The notes: generated by a model from the sequence alone, not told the origin. A stretch of 64,000 nucleotides of DNA from Rhodospirillaceae bacterium (GCA_018401495.1 JAGYJX010000005.1:558001-622000); one strand, 5' to 3'. Numbered from the stretch's first letter, positions 27,677 through 36,031 are shown. Numbers and translations are program-made.

Positions 27677-27716
27677 CCCCTTGCCCGGCAGGCGATGCTT
27701 GCATCGCCGAGAGGGG
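27677..27716. repeat. 40-bp palindromic insertion inside an IS3 orfB
   Basis: The reverse strand reads CAGGTG, then CCCCTCTCGGCGATGCAAGC continuing ATCGCCTGCCGGGCAAGGGG, then TGCGCCGAC. Removing the 40 bp restores VCADITYIP, the normal IS3 context. The insert begins CCCC and ends GGGG and contains the hairpin GGCGATGC-AA-GCATCGCC. No second copy is seen in the window. Confidence 0.7.
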
Positions 27717-28088
27717 CACCTGTTTCGGCCGGTCTATAACCAGGTGCCGGAGCAGGTACTTGTAGGTCCGATGCTGCCGGATGCGGCTCGCTCGTCCTGG
27801 GCTTCTGGTAGATCGCCGTCAGGCCGATCTTCGCCATCAGGCGCCGAATCCGCTTGCGGCCGACGACATGGCCCCGGCGCCGCAGGTGCCGCGCCATCTG
27901 ACGAGCGCCATAGAATGGCGTCTCCAGGAACTGCTCGTCGATCAGCCGCATCAGCGCCAGGTTCAGCGGCGTCTCGCCGGTCGGCGCGTCGTAGAACGCC
28001 GAGCGGCTGATCGAGACCAACGCGCATTGCCGCACGATCGACAGATGCGGATGCCCCGGGTCGATCATCAGGCGCCTCCGGTCGACGC

Positions 28089-28376
28089 TCATCGACCGAA
28101 GGCCTTCGATAAAAAATCCTTCTCGATCGCCAGTTGGCCGAGCTTGGCGTGCAGCTTCGTCAGCTCCTCCTCGCTCGTTGCCTGCACGGCCTCGGCCTTG
28201 CCTGAGAACGTCACAGCCATGCCCTCGATCGCCTGCTTCTTCCAGGCCGCGATCATCGTCTGGTGGATGCCGTGCTTCACCGACAACTCAGCCAACGTCA
28301 GCTCGCCCCGGATCGCCTCCAGCGCCACCTTCGCCTTGAGATCAGCCGTATATCGCCTGCGCGTGACCTTGCCCAT
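28089..28376 (-). CDS. OrfA of the outer IS3
   Basis: 95 residues starting MGKVTRRRYTADLKAKVALE. It contains the usual helix-turn-helix (ELTLAELSVKHGIHQTMIAA) and a C-terminal leucine-rich coil (LHAKLGQLAIEKDFLSKAFG). Its stop overlaps the orfB start (ATGA at 28089-28092), the arrangement used for frameshift fusion in IS3. It is intact although orfB is not. Confidence 0.85.
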   Translation of the reverse strand: MGKVTRRRYTADLKAKVALEAIRGELTLAELSVKHGIHQTMIAAWKKQAIEGMAVTFSGKAEAVQATSEEELTKLHAKLGQLAIEKDFLSKAFGR

Positions 28377-28530
28377 CAAATCCCGTCCTTCTCATCGACG
28401 GGAATAGCTTAACCGGCTGTCCGGATTTGGGGGCCACCTCTCACACTTGGGATAAGCCTGATTCGAGAAGTATCCTAATCGCACTCGTCCCGTTACAGAT
28501 TGCAACGATCAACCGATTGGGAATCCGGCC

Positions 28531-29943
28531 TTGCCATCACCCGCCCCACCGTCACATCTGTATACTCCGCCGCGTCCCCGGTCGGCCTCGCCGCTTATGG
28601 GCTTGTTGCGGTGTATTTGGCATGGAGACGGCGACCTCCTGACGTTGATGCCGGCAGATGCCTACAAGGTGCCGATTGGCCCGTTGGGGTACTCGCGCCG
28701 ATCGATCGTCATAGTAAACGATCCGGAATGGGTACGGTCGATCATGACCGACGCAATCGAGATTTTCCCAAAGAACGATCTGATGAAAGGAGCCCTACAT
28801 CCTTTAGTTGGAGACTCCTTGTTTGTGTCGGACGGAGAAACATGGAAGCGTCAACGCCGGATGGTGGAGCCAGCCTTCTCCTTCATCCGGATCACCAAGG
28901 CTTTCGCCGCCATGCAGAACGCTGTTGGCGATCACATAGGGATGCTTGATCAACGCGCCGACAGCGGAGAGCCATTTTCTCTCGACTTCTCGATGAGCCA
29001 TCTGACCGCCGACATCATTTGCCGGACGGTGTTCTCGAGCTCCATCGCGTCCGGCACGGCCTTGGACGTCTTTGAAAGCTTCGCGGTGTTTGAGCGCAAT
29101 GTCTCAAACGTCAAGCTGAGCCACCTGATTTTTGGCAAAGCCTGGAGCAAGGTTCCGCAAAGCAAAATTGTTCTGGACGCCTGTATTCGGATCCGGGAGC
29201 AACTCGGCAAGCTGATCGACGACTGTCTGGCGTCACAGGACAACTCCAACGATCCTGACGGGAGCGATAATCTCGCCCGCACCGTGATGGACGCGCGCGA
29301 CGGTGATGATGGCAGACCGTTCACGCGGGACGAGTTGATCGATCAACTGGGCGTCTTTTTCCTCGCCGGGCACGAGACGACCGCCAGTGTGCTGACTTGG
29401 GCCTTCTTCATCATCTCCGAACGCCCGGAGATCGCCGAGCGTATTCGGGCCGAGATCCAGACGGAGGTCGGAAATCAGCATATCGCGTTCGAGGACATCA
29501 GGAAACTCGCCTACACCCGCAATGTCTTCCGTGAGGCGCTGCGGTTGTACCCCCCACTCACCTTCATCCCGCGCGTTGCCGCCGAGACCACCACGCTTGG
29601 CGGACACAAGATTAAGAAAGGCGCGATGGTGATGATCGCACCTTGGGCGATCCATCGGCACCAGTTGTATTGGGACCATCCAGATGCTTTCGATCCCGAC
29701 CGGTTCTCGCCACAGCGTGAAAAGGATTTAGTGCGCGGCGCATATCTGCCGTTCGGACAAGGCCCTCGGGTCTGCGCAGGTGCAACCTTCGCGATGATCG
29801 AGAGCACGCTGATCCTGGCGGAACTGGTTCGGCGTTTCGATTTCCACGCGGAGGCTGCCGAGAAGGTGGTTCCGGTCGCCCGTCTGACAACCCGCCCCCG
29901 AGAGGAGATCATGGTGAGGGTCACGGCCTATTCGAAACCTTAG
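28531..29943 (+). CDS. Cytochrome P450
   Basis: About 470 residues if read from the TTG at 28531, or 448 from the ATG at 28597; the start is uncertain because an IS3 end lies under 90 bp upstream. The I-helix FFLAGHETTAS is near residue 275, the ExxR box REALRLYPP near 334, and the haem loop FGQGPRVCAGA with the cysteine near 414. The ordering and the long N-terminus resemble CYP4/CYP102/CYP110-like bacterial P450s acting on fatty acyl or isoprenoid chains. No redox partner is nearby. It converges on the ATP-grasp gene with a 23-nt overlap of the 3' ends. Carotenoid oxidation is a context-based guess. Confidence 0.9.
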   Translation: MPSPAPPSHLYTPPRPRSASPLMGLLRCIWHGDGDLLTLMPADAYKVPIGPLGYSRRSIVIVNDPEWVRSIMTDAIEIFPKNDLMKGALHPLVGDSLFVSDGETWKRQRRMVEPAFSFIRITKAFAAMQNAVGDHIGMLDQRADSGEPFSLDFSMSHLTADIICRTVFSSSIASGTALDVFESFAVFERNVSNVKLSHLIFGKAWSKVPQSKIVLDACIRIREQLGKLIDDCLASQDNSNDPDGSDNLARTVMDARDGDDGRPFTRDELIDQLGVFFLAGHETTASVLTWAFFIISERPEIAERIRAEIQTEVGNQHIAFEDIRKLAYTRNVFREALRLYPPLTFIPRVAAETTTLGGHKIKKGAMVMIAPWAIHRHQLYWDHPDAFDPDRFSPQREKDLVRGAYLPFGQGPRVCAGATFAMIESTLILAELVRRFDFHAEAAEKVVPVARLTTRPREEIMVRVTAYSKP

Positions 29944-31082
29944 ACAACCTATCCATCTCGGGCTCTCGCCACTCCACATCGGTGATCGCCGCCTCGCCGA
30001 GGGACATCTTACCGCCCATCCATTGCCGGATTATCGGATAGGCGCAGAAGTTCATCATGATCAGGGGCATTGGGTCTTTTCGGGACCAAGTGACATCGGC
30101 GCTGGAGAGGAGTGCGTTGAGGTTTTTCCAGAACCCGCCTTTTATCAACGACATCTCGGTCACGCCAAGACAGGGAAACACATGCTGAAAACGGCGGCGC
30201 TGCTTCAGCGGAATAATCGTTGTCCGGTCAGGGTGCAGCAAAAAACGCCCAACCGCCTCGGGCTCCAGAAAATGGATGCCGCTGGTAAGCCGGGCGTTAC
30301 ATTCGATCGCACGGGCAGAGCCGTCCGTGGCATTGAAAAAATCAAAAGAGAGAAAGCCGGTGTAGTTGGTCTCGGCCGCGAAACTACGGATCCACGCCTC
30401 GATCGGTTTCGCGCTGTCCACACGCTCAAACGCGATGGCCACGCTGTGCGACATGATGGTACCGCGATAGACTGCGATGCCGGCGCAATGCCCCTCATAA
30501 ACTACTGCTATTGCGCTCAACTCCTGTCCCGTCAGACGTTCCTGAATCAATGAAGGGCGCGCGGTGGTGGTCGGCAACGCGCAGCCTGGCTCGATCCGAT
30601 GCAGGCCGATCCCGGCTGAGCCGTGCACGCGCTTTACGATCGTCGGCGCCCGAGCCGCCAAGTCGGTTGCCTCCACGCCGCCCAGCAAAAGCCGTCTCCG
30701 GGACCGGCAAGCCGAGATCGGCAGCCAATCGGTTGAACAGATACTTGTCGTGCAGTGTGCGCGCCATTTCGAACGCAGCGCCAAAAAAGCGAACCCGCTC
30801 CGGCAGACGGTCAACCATGCGGGCGACGTGAACGGATTCCTCTGAGACCGGCACCACCAGATCGACCTGCTGATCCCAGACGATGCGCAACAGATCCTCA
30901 ACAAAACTGTCCGGCGAGGTAGCGGGTGCAGTGACCCGGAAGCTACCGGATACGGCGTTGGAATGCCGCGCCAGATGGGTGCGGTGAGGATCGGCGACGA
31001 GCACCTCACAACCGGCTGCGGCCAACCCCCGAGCCACCTCCAGCCCTTTCGGCATCCGGCCCAAGGTCAGCAGAGCCTTCAC
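29921..31082 (-). CDS. ATP-grasp family enzyme (1-nt frameshift near 30688)
   Basis: Two frames join into about 386 residues when one T is removed from the run at about 30688 (PVPETA then LLGGVEATDLAARAPTIVKR). The N-terminus MKALLTLGRMPKGLEVARGL is a pre-ATP-grasp Rossmann-like domain. The ATP-grasp part includes APTIVKRVHGSAGIG and the metal-binding pair FDFFNATDGSARAIECNARL. Such enzymes ligate a carboxylate to an amine or thiol with ATP. The GTG start overlaps the crtD-like stop (GTGA), so the two are translationally coupled. The substrate is unknown. Confidence 0.72.
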
Positions 31083-32590
31083 CTCGACGCCCCTAACCGT
31101 GCCAGCACCGCCTCGGCAGCGATCCGACCCGAAAGGGTCGCCATCGGTACGCCAGCACCCGGATGCACGCTGCCTCCCGCCAGATACAGCCCCGGTATGC
31201 GGGTCTCGGCCCCACCGCGCTGGAAACTTGCTGTCCAGCCGTGTGAGGCTTGTCCGTAGAGTGCGCCGCCCGAACCTGGGAACAGCGCTTCGAATCCTGT
31301 TGGTGTGGTTACCGTGCAGGCTTCGGCTTCAAAGTTCAGCGCCATACCCCGATCTTCGAGGATCCGATGCATGGCTGACTGGGCGGTTGAAATCTCGTCC
31401 ACCGAGAACTCGTGCCAATCCCCGATGGCAGGCGCATTGATCAAACACAAAACTCTCTCCGGCCCCTCAGTCGTCCGGTTGCCCAGATCATCCCGATCTT
31501 GCGCGCAGATGTAGACGGTCGGGCCGTCGGGGATTCGGCTTTTCCCAAAGATCGCCGAGAACTCCGCTTCATAATCACTGGAGAAAAAGACGTTGTGTCG
31601 GGTCAATGGGAACCCTTCGACATTTGCCAGACCGGCCCAGGTGACGGCAGACAAAGATCTGTTCCGGTGGGAAACCGGAGATGCCGCCCGGCAGACAGCA
31701 TCGCCCAAATGTCCGGCGCCCAGCGCGCTGACATCGGCGTTGGTGATCACCGCCTTCGCAGCAACGCGCTCCCCAGTGTCGGTGATGACGGCTGTGACCC
31801 GCTCTCGGGAAGTCTCGATCCGCTCTACCGCTTCGCCCAACCGGAATTCGGCCCCGTGCGACGCAGCACAATCCCGCATCGCCCTCGCCAAAGCGATCAT
31901 GCCACCTTCAACCAGCCAGACGCCTTGGCATTCCACATGCGCGATCAGCATCAAGGTGGCGGGCGCCAGATAGGGTGAGGAGCCGACATAGGTGGCGTAT
32001 CGGCCGAACAATTGGCGCAAGCGCTGGTCTTGGAAGTAGTCGCCGAGCGCTCCCCACATGGTCGAGAACGGCCGCAACGCTAGCATATCCGAGATCCGGT
32101 GAAAGCCGACCCGCCTCACCAACTCGAACGGGCCGGGCCGGGATGCCGTCATGAAGCTATCGCGCAATGTTTCGTGGATGCGCCCCGCGTCCTTGAGGAA
32201 ACGCTGAAAGCCTTCAACTTGTGCGGTGCCCGAGAACGCGCCGACCGCATCCGCCGCCTGCTCAGGATCGGCCCAGAGATCGAACCGCCCACCGTCCTGC
32301 CCGGCCCCGTCGCTCCACGCATGTCGAGCCAGACAGGTTGTCTGCTGAAGCGATACAGCGCTTTCGAGATCCCATCCCGCTCGCCCAAACAGTTCCTCAA
32401 AGACCCATCGCATGGTGAACACGGTCGGCCCGGCATCGATTCCAGCCCCAAACGGGACCTGCCGCATTTTGCCGCCGGGCTCAGCCGCTTTCTCGATGAC
32501 CGTAACCGGCACTCCACATGCCGACAGGGTAATCGCCGCGGACAACCCGCCCGCGCCAGCGCCGACGATGACAACCCGGTTCTCGGTCAT
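31079..32590 (-). CDS. crtD: CrtD-type carotenoid desaturase/oxidoreductase
   Basis: 503 residues from the ATG at 32590. The N-terminal FAD loop VVIVGAGAGGLSAAITL is followed by EPGGKMRQVPFGAGIDAGPT, and the C-terminal motif is LYLAGGSVHPGAGVPMATLS. Overall layout and DAGPTVFTMRWVFEELF fit 1-hydroxycarotenoid 3,4-desaturases (CrtD) rather than CrtI. It would act in the membrane on a hydroxylated or neurosporene-type chain. Upstream sequence is replaced by IS256 debris from 32617, so its promoter is lost or new. It is coupled to the ATP-grasp gene. Confidence 0.8.
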   Translation of the reverse strand: MTENRVVIVGAGAGGLSAAITLSACGVPVTVIEKAAEPGGKMRQVPFGAGIDAGPTVFTMRWVFEELFGRAGWDLESAVSLQQTTCLARHAWSDGAGQDGGRFDLWADPEQAADAVGAFSGTAQVEGFQRFLKDAGRIHETLRDSFMTASRPGPFELVRRVGFHRISDMLALRPFSTMWGALGDYFQDQRLRQLFGRYATYVGSSPYLAPATLMLIAHVECQGVWLVEGGMIALARAMRDCAASHGAEFRLGEAVERIETSRERVTAVITDTGERVAAKAVITNADVSALGAGHLGDAVCRAASPVSHRNRSLSAVTWAGLANVEGFPLTRHNVFFSSDYEAEFSAIFGKSRIPDGPTVYICAQDRDDLGNRTTEGPERVLCLINAPAIGDWHEFSVDEISTAQSAMHRILEDRGMALNFEAEACTVTTPTGFEALFPGSGGALYGQASHGWTASFQRGGAETRIPGLYLAGGSVHPGAGVPMATLSGRIAAEAVLARLGASR

Positions 32591-32616
32591 GCGGGCACCT
32601 TCCCAACATCGTACGG

Positions 32617-32757
32617 TCGTGTCCCTTGGAGTGGTGTACCAGGCGTTTGGTCGCCGTGAACGCTGGCGGGTCGAGTTGTTGCGGTCAGACTGCGAGTTTT
32701 GGCAGGCTGACCCTTGCATCATTCCCCATGGTCGTGATGGTTTCCAGGGTCATGTAG
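32617..32757 (-). mobile_element. IS256-family right-end remnant A
   Basis: It reads YMTLETITTMGNDARVSLPK then LAV and a stop at 32685, followed by an end-like TCGTGTCCCTTGGAGTGGTG at 32617. It parallels remnant B at 32915-33057 at about 80% identity. It ends 27 bp upstream of the crtD-like start codon. Confidence 0.65.
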
Positions 32758-32777
32758 CAGGCGCGCTGGTCATTGGG

Positions 32778-32912
32778 GTGCCGCGGGAGCATGAGGCCGG
32801 GGCGAACGCTGCGGATCTGTGCCGCGAGCACGGTATGTCCTGGGCAACGCTGTACAACTGGAAGGCCAAGTAAGACGGCCTCGACGTGTCGGACGCCATG
32901 CGGCTGAAGGCA
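32778..32912 (+). pseudogene. IS3 (IS407-group) orfA fragment
   Basis: The plus frame reads REHEAGANAADLCREHGMSW then ATLYNWKAK, a stop, and DGLDVSDAMRLK. This is the helix-turn-helix region of IS407-type OrfA (EHxAG..AAELCRKHG.S..TFY.WK.KYGGLDVSE), with KYGG converted to a stop. It is squeezed between two IS256 ends. Confidence 0.65.
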
Positions 32913-32914
32913 GG

Positions 32915-33320
32915 TCGTGTCCCGTGGAGTGGTGTAACAGGCGGGTGATCGCCGTGATGGCCGGCGGGTCGCGTTGTTACGGTCAGCCTACGAGTTTCGG
33001 CAGGATAAGCCCTGGGTCATCCCCCATTTTCGTCATGGTTTCCAGGGTCATGTAGTGGGCTCGCTGGACGGCCCATTCGTCGCTCTGCGCGAGCAGGATG
33101 GCGCCTACCAGGCGTGTGATGGCGGCTTCGTTAGGGAAGATGCCGTCGACCTCGGTGCGGCGCTTGATCTCGCCGTTCAGGCGCTCCAGCGGGTTGGTGG
33201 AGTGCAGCTTGGCTCGGTGCTGAACCGGGAAGGTCATGTAGGCCAGCACGTCGGCCCCCGCCCCGTCCATCAGGGCGGCGAGCTTCGGCAGCTTGGCGCG
33301 GAACTGGTCGGCGGGAGGGT
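32915..33320 (-). pseudogene. IS256-family transposase C-terminal remnant B
   Basis: The minus frame reads PPADQFRAKLPKLAALMDGA, then KLHSTNPLERLNGEIKRRTE and IFPNEAAITRLVGAILLAQS to a stop at 32983. This is the C-terminal third of an IS256 transposase. It is cut off by the intact IS256 beginning at 33321. The outer end TCGTGTCCCGTGGAGTGGTG matches remnant A. Confidence 0.8.
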
Positions 33321-34653
33321 GTGTCCGATGGTCTGTGTAAGTGTTCCGCGGGCATTGCGCTTCGCGGCCTCAGCGCGCTGAGGCCGCGAAGCGATCGGCG
33401 AACAGAATGGCAAACTGCCCCATGGCGGCGGTCCATTCAATGGGTCGCTTCCACCGGATCCCGGCATTGCGGATCGCCAGGAACAGCAGCTTGGTTGCGG
33501 CCTCGTCACTCGGGAAGCTGCCACGGGTCTTGATGATTTTGCGCAAACTTCGGTGCAGGCTTTCCACGGCGTTGGTGGTGTAGATCATCTTCCGGATCGC
33601 CGGCGGGAAAGCGAACATCGGCACCACGTGCTCCCAGGCCCGCCGCCAGCTCGGAGCGATTGCCGGATACTGGGCGCCCCACTTGACCTCGAACTCGTCG
33701 AGCCGGGTCATCGCCGCCTCCACTGTCTCGGCCCGGTAGATCGCCCGGATGTCGGGTATGACCCGCTTGCGGTCCTTCCACGACACGAAGGCCAGCGAGT
33801 TGCGGATCAGGTGGACGATGCAGGTCTGCACCGTGGTCTGCGGGAACACCGCGCCGATCGCGTCGGGGAAACCGGTCAGCCCGTCGACCACGGCGATCAG
33901 GATGTCACCGACGCCGCGGGCCTTCAGCTCGTTCATGACCTTGAGCCAGAACTTCGCGCCCTCGCTCTGCTCGATCCACAGCCCCAGGACCTCCTTGTCG
34001 CCCTCGGCCGTAATCGCCAGCGCCAGGTACACCGCTTTGTTGCGCACCAGACCCTCGTCACGGATCTTCACCCGCAGCGCGTCGAAGAACACCACCGGGT
34101 AGAGCGGGTCGAGCGGCCGGGTCTGCCACGCCCGCACCTCCTCGAGCACCGCGTCGGTGACCCGGCTGATCAGGTCCGGCGACACGTCGACGCCGTACAG
34201 TTCCTGCAGGTGGCCCTGGATCTCCCGTACCGTCATGCCGCGGGCGTACAGCGACACAATCCGGTCGTCGAAACCATCCAGTCGCCGCTCGCCCTTCGGC
34301 ACGATCAGCGGCTCGAAGCTACCAATGCGGTCGCGCGGAATCGCAAGCTCCAACTCGCCGTCGTCGGTCAGCACCGTCTTGCTTGAGTAGCCGTTGCGGC
34401 TGTTGCCCGTGCCGCGCCCGGCCGAATCGCCCTTCTCGTAGCCCAGGTGCGCACTCAACTCCGCACCTAGCGCCCGCTCCAGCAGCGCCTTCTTCAGCTG
34501 CCGGAACAGCCCTTCCTCGCCAAGCAGGTCTTCCGGCCGCTCATATCCGGCCAGCAACTCGTCCAAAATCTCGGGTCGAACTGTGGTCATCGCAGGGTCC
34601 TCCGCTACCAAATGTTGGACCCACAGAACCTACTTACACAAGATATCGGACAC
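33321..34653 (-). mobile_element. IS256-family insertion sequence, apparently complete
   Basis: Inverted repeats GTGTCCGATGGTCTGTGTAA (33321) and the complement of GTGTCCGATATCTTGTGTAA (ending 34653) bound a 1333-bp element with one full transposase gene. The flanks share no obvious direct repeat: one side is an older IS256 remnant, the other an IS3 remnant. Confidence 0.88.
33370..34590 (-). CDS. IS256-family transposase
   Basis: 406 residues from the ATG at 34590 (GGAGG eight bases upstream); a start at 34611 is also possible. The catalytic core includes YPVVFFDALRVKIRDEGLVR, VVDGLTGFPDAI and FPPAIRKMIYTTNAVESLHR with the Glu of the DDE set. No lesion is visible, so this copy may be active. 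Confidence 0.93.
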   Translation of the reverse strand: MTTVRPEILDELLAGYERPEDLLGEEGLFRQLKKALLERALGAELSAHLGYEKGDSAGRGTGNSRNGYSSKTVLTDDGELELAIPRDRIGSFEPLIVPKGERRLDGFDDRIVSLYARGMTVREIQGHLQELYGVDVSPDLISRVTDAVLEEVRAWQTRPLDPLYPVVFFDALRVKIRDEGLVRNKAVYLALAITAEGDKEVLGLWIEQSEGAKFWLKVMNELKARGVGDILIAVVDGLTGFPDAIGAVFPQTTVQTCIVHLIRNSLAFVSWKDRKRVIPDIRAIYRAETVEAAMTRLDEFEVKWGAQYPAIAPSWRRAWEHVVPMFAFPPAIRKMIYTTNAVESLHRSLRKIIKTRGSFPSDEAATKLLFLAIRNAGIRWKRPIEWTAAMGQFAILFADRFAASAR

Positions 34654-34990
34654 TCTCCGGCGGGACGCCGACACCTTCAGCACCCGCGCCATTACACGGA
34701 TCGGACAAACGGCTTGGTGCTTGGTCATCAACCGGTAGACCCGCTCGGGGTCGCCTTGCTGTCTCGCGCGAACCAGGGTGCCTCCTTTGCCAGGATGCCG
34801 CACTCCTGGCGCACCCAGTTTGAGACCGCCTGCGGGGAAGGCTCGAACTCGCGCGACAGTTCTTCAGGCGTACTACTGGAGCTCACCGGTTCCACCATCT
34901 GGCGGCGGAACTCTGGCGCATATGTTGGTCGGGTTCTGGGCATGGCGGACAGCCCCTGCCAAAGCTTCTGGGTGTCCATCAAACCGGGCC
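34654..34990 (-). pseudogene. IS3-family remnant (orfA plus start of orfB)
   Basis: A minus frame reads MPRTRPTYAPEFRRQMVEPV, then STPEELSREFEPSPQAVSNW and a collapsed ILAKEAPWFAR. The middle of a normal orfA is deleted. Just beyond, RVYRLMTKHQAVCPIRVMAR is the start of orfB. The IS256 at 34653 cuts off the rest. Confidence 0.75.
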
Positions 34991-35013
34991 AACTCCACCG
35001 CCAGTCTATGGCC

Positions 35014-35117
35014 TTGCCGGCCTCAGGGTGATCGGCAAGAAGGGGGCGGCGATGATCCTGGAGGACGCGCGCAGCCGGTGACCGGTCCAGGGCGTTCCGC
35101 TACCCTGCCCCGCGATT
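35014..35117 (+). repeat. Right direct repeat of the island (GMC 3'-end fragment)
   Basis: A diverged copy of the GMC oxidoreductase 3' end: [16 protein letters not shown] followed by a stop, then the same GTGACCGGTCC and GGGCGTTCCGCTACC. An upstream patch (CGGCCTCAGGGTGATCG) also matches the gene, with about 57 bp missing in between. It marks the right border of the island, 41 bp before the lipoprotein gene. Confidence 0.8.
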
Positions 35118-35157
35118 CACGCGTCACCAGGTCACGCTTCACCAGGAGTCCGCCGCC

Positions 35158-35442
35158 ATGACCGCCACCCGCTTCCGGCGACCGCTGCTCGCCGCCGTCG
35201 CGCTCGCCGCGACGCTCGGTCTCGCCGGCTGCTTCGAGGACTCCAAGGCCGAGATCGTCAAGAAGGCCGAGCGCGCCGCCACCAAGGACGAGCTGCGCGC
35301 CGCCCTCGGCGAGCCCGACACCCTGAACAAGGCCGGCCCGCTCGAGGAATGGGTCTACGACGCCTCCGACGGCGTGGTCCGGTTCCCGATCCTCGGCGAC
35401 CGGGTCGGCCCGGTGGTGACTGGAGAGAAGGTGAAGAACTGA
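35158..35442 (+). CDS. Small lipoprotein, BamE/SmpA-like
   Basis: 94 residues with a signal peptide ending in the lipobox LAGC (Cys25), then FEDSKAEIVKKAERAATKDE and LGEPDTLNKAGPLEEWVYDA. The latter resembles the short beta-fold of BamE/OmlA-type lipoproteins (G.P......G...W.Y). AGGAG lies nine bases before the ATG. Export to the outer or inner membrane is predicted; the partner is unknown. In the ancestral order it probably followed the GMC gene directly. Confidence 0.75.
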   Translation: MTATRFRRPLLAAVALAATLGLAGCFEDSKAEIVKKAERAATKDELRAALGEPDTLNKAGPLEEWVYDASDGVVRFPILGDRVGPVVTGEKVKN

Positions 35443-35466
35443 CCGCCGGATCGAAGCCGGGCGGAT

Positions 35467-36020
35467 CTATCGCCGGCCACCACTGACGGCCTGGACGATC
35501 CGGCGGCCGGCGTCGGCCATGATCTCCTCGACCACCGCCGCGGTGGGGTCCAGCACCAACGCTCCACGACCTTCGCCGACCACCGTCGCGGAACCGTCGG
35601 ACGCCCCTACCCACAACTCGCCGCCGAGGGTCTCGACCGCCTGCTCCAGACCGGTCGAGGCCGGTGCGGTGCCGCGGGTCGAGCAGCCGGGCGATCTCGC
35701 TCGCCGGCACGCCCATGCGTTCGGCGAGTTCGCCGGCCTTGACGCCGCCGCGCTGCATCAGGTGCAAGATCAACGCCTTGGACGCCACCCGCGCCGTCGG
35801 TGCCACCAGGATCTCGCCGGCCTTCGGTGCTGCGGGCGCCGGGACAATCTCGCGACCGGCCAGCCGGGATCTCCAGCGCCACCGTCAGGGCATCGCGCGC
35901 AAGCGTCCGCGCCGCCGCGAGCGTGTCACCACCGGTGACCGCTTCCGGCAGGTCCCGGAACGTCACCGTCACGCCGTCCTCGGCACTGTGCACGGTCGCC
36001 GGATAGGCCATGGCTGCCAT
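35467..36020 (-). CDS. hicB: HicB-type antitoxin with C-terminal HTH (two 1-nt frameshifts)
   Basis: The N-terminus MAAMAYPATVHSAEDGVTVT then FRDLPEAVTGGDTLAAA is the degenerate RNase-H-like HicB fold. With one base removed near 35860 and one near 35665, the chain continues EIVPAPAAPKAGEILVAPTA, then GGVKAGELAERMGVPASEIA (helix-turn-helix) and VEEIMADAGRRIVQAVSGGR. It pairs with hicA 11 nt upstream. The two shifts would destroy the antitoxin while leaving the toxin intact, which argues that they are read errors. An AGGAG precedes the ATG at 36020. Confidence 0.7.
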
Positions 36021-36031
36021 GTCGGGTCTCC

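Larger units (their letters stand above)
22669..28092 (-). pseudogene. OrfB transposase of the outer IS3, disrupted three times
   Basis: The N-terminal part runs from the ATG at 28092 (MSVDRRRLMIDPGHPHLSIV) to about 27343 (WRSMKYECVYLHAF). The C-terminal part (ETGSELRAGLARWIGYYNAD, GLGGRTPNEAYHMIEP) lies at 22669-22847, beyond the inner IS3. Joining them gives a normal IS3 OrfB with DITYIP, NTDQGSQFT and FIERLW. Two further lesions are a 1-nt frameshift near 27778 and a 40-bp palindromic insertion at 27677-27716 just before the first catalytic Asp. Confidence 0.82.
22608..28443 (-). mobile_element. Outer IS3-family element (second type), split by a nested insertion
   Basis: The ends carry AGAGGTGGCACCC..TTCGGACAG at 22608 and, reversed, AGAGGTGGCCCCC..TCCGGACAG at 28441. 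Removing the inner IS3 copy (22848-27338) plus a 4-bp target repeat leaves about 1341 bp, a normal IS3 size. The gene order on the minus strand is orfA, then orfB, with the orfB C-terminus on the far side of the inner insertion. Confidence 0.8.

Noticed and set aside
33310..34665. Target-site duplication for the intact IS256
   Set aside because: CGGCGGGA occurs near both ends but at different distances from the inverted repeats, so it is not a true duplication.
6282..35117. Prophage or integrative conjugative element
   Set aside because: No integrase, capsid, terminase, relaxase or conjugation gene is recognised, and no tRNA gene sits at either border. The border repeats are pieces of a protein-coding gene.
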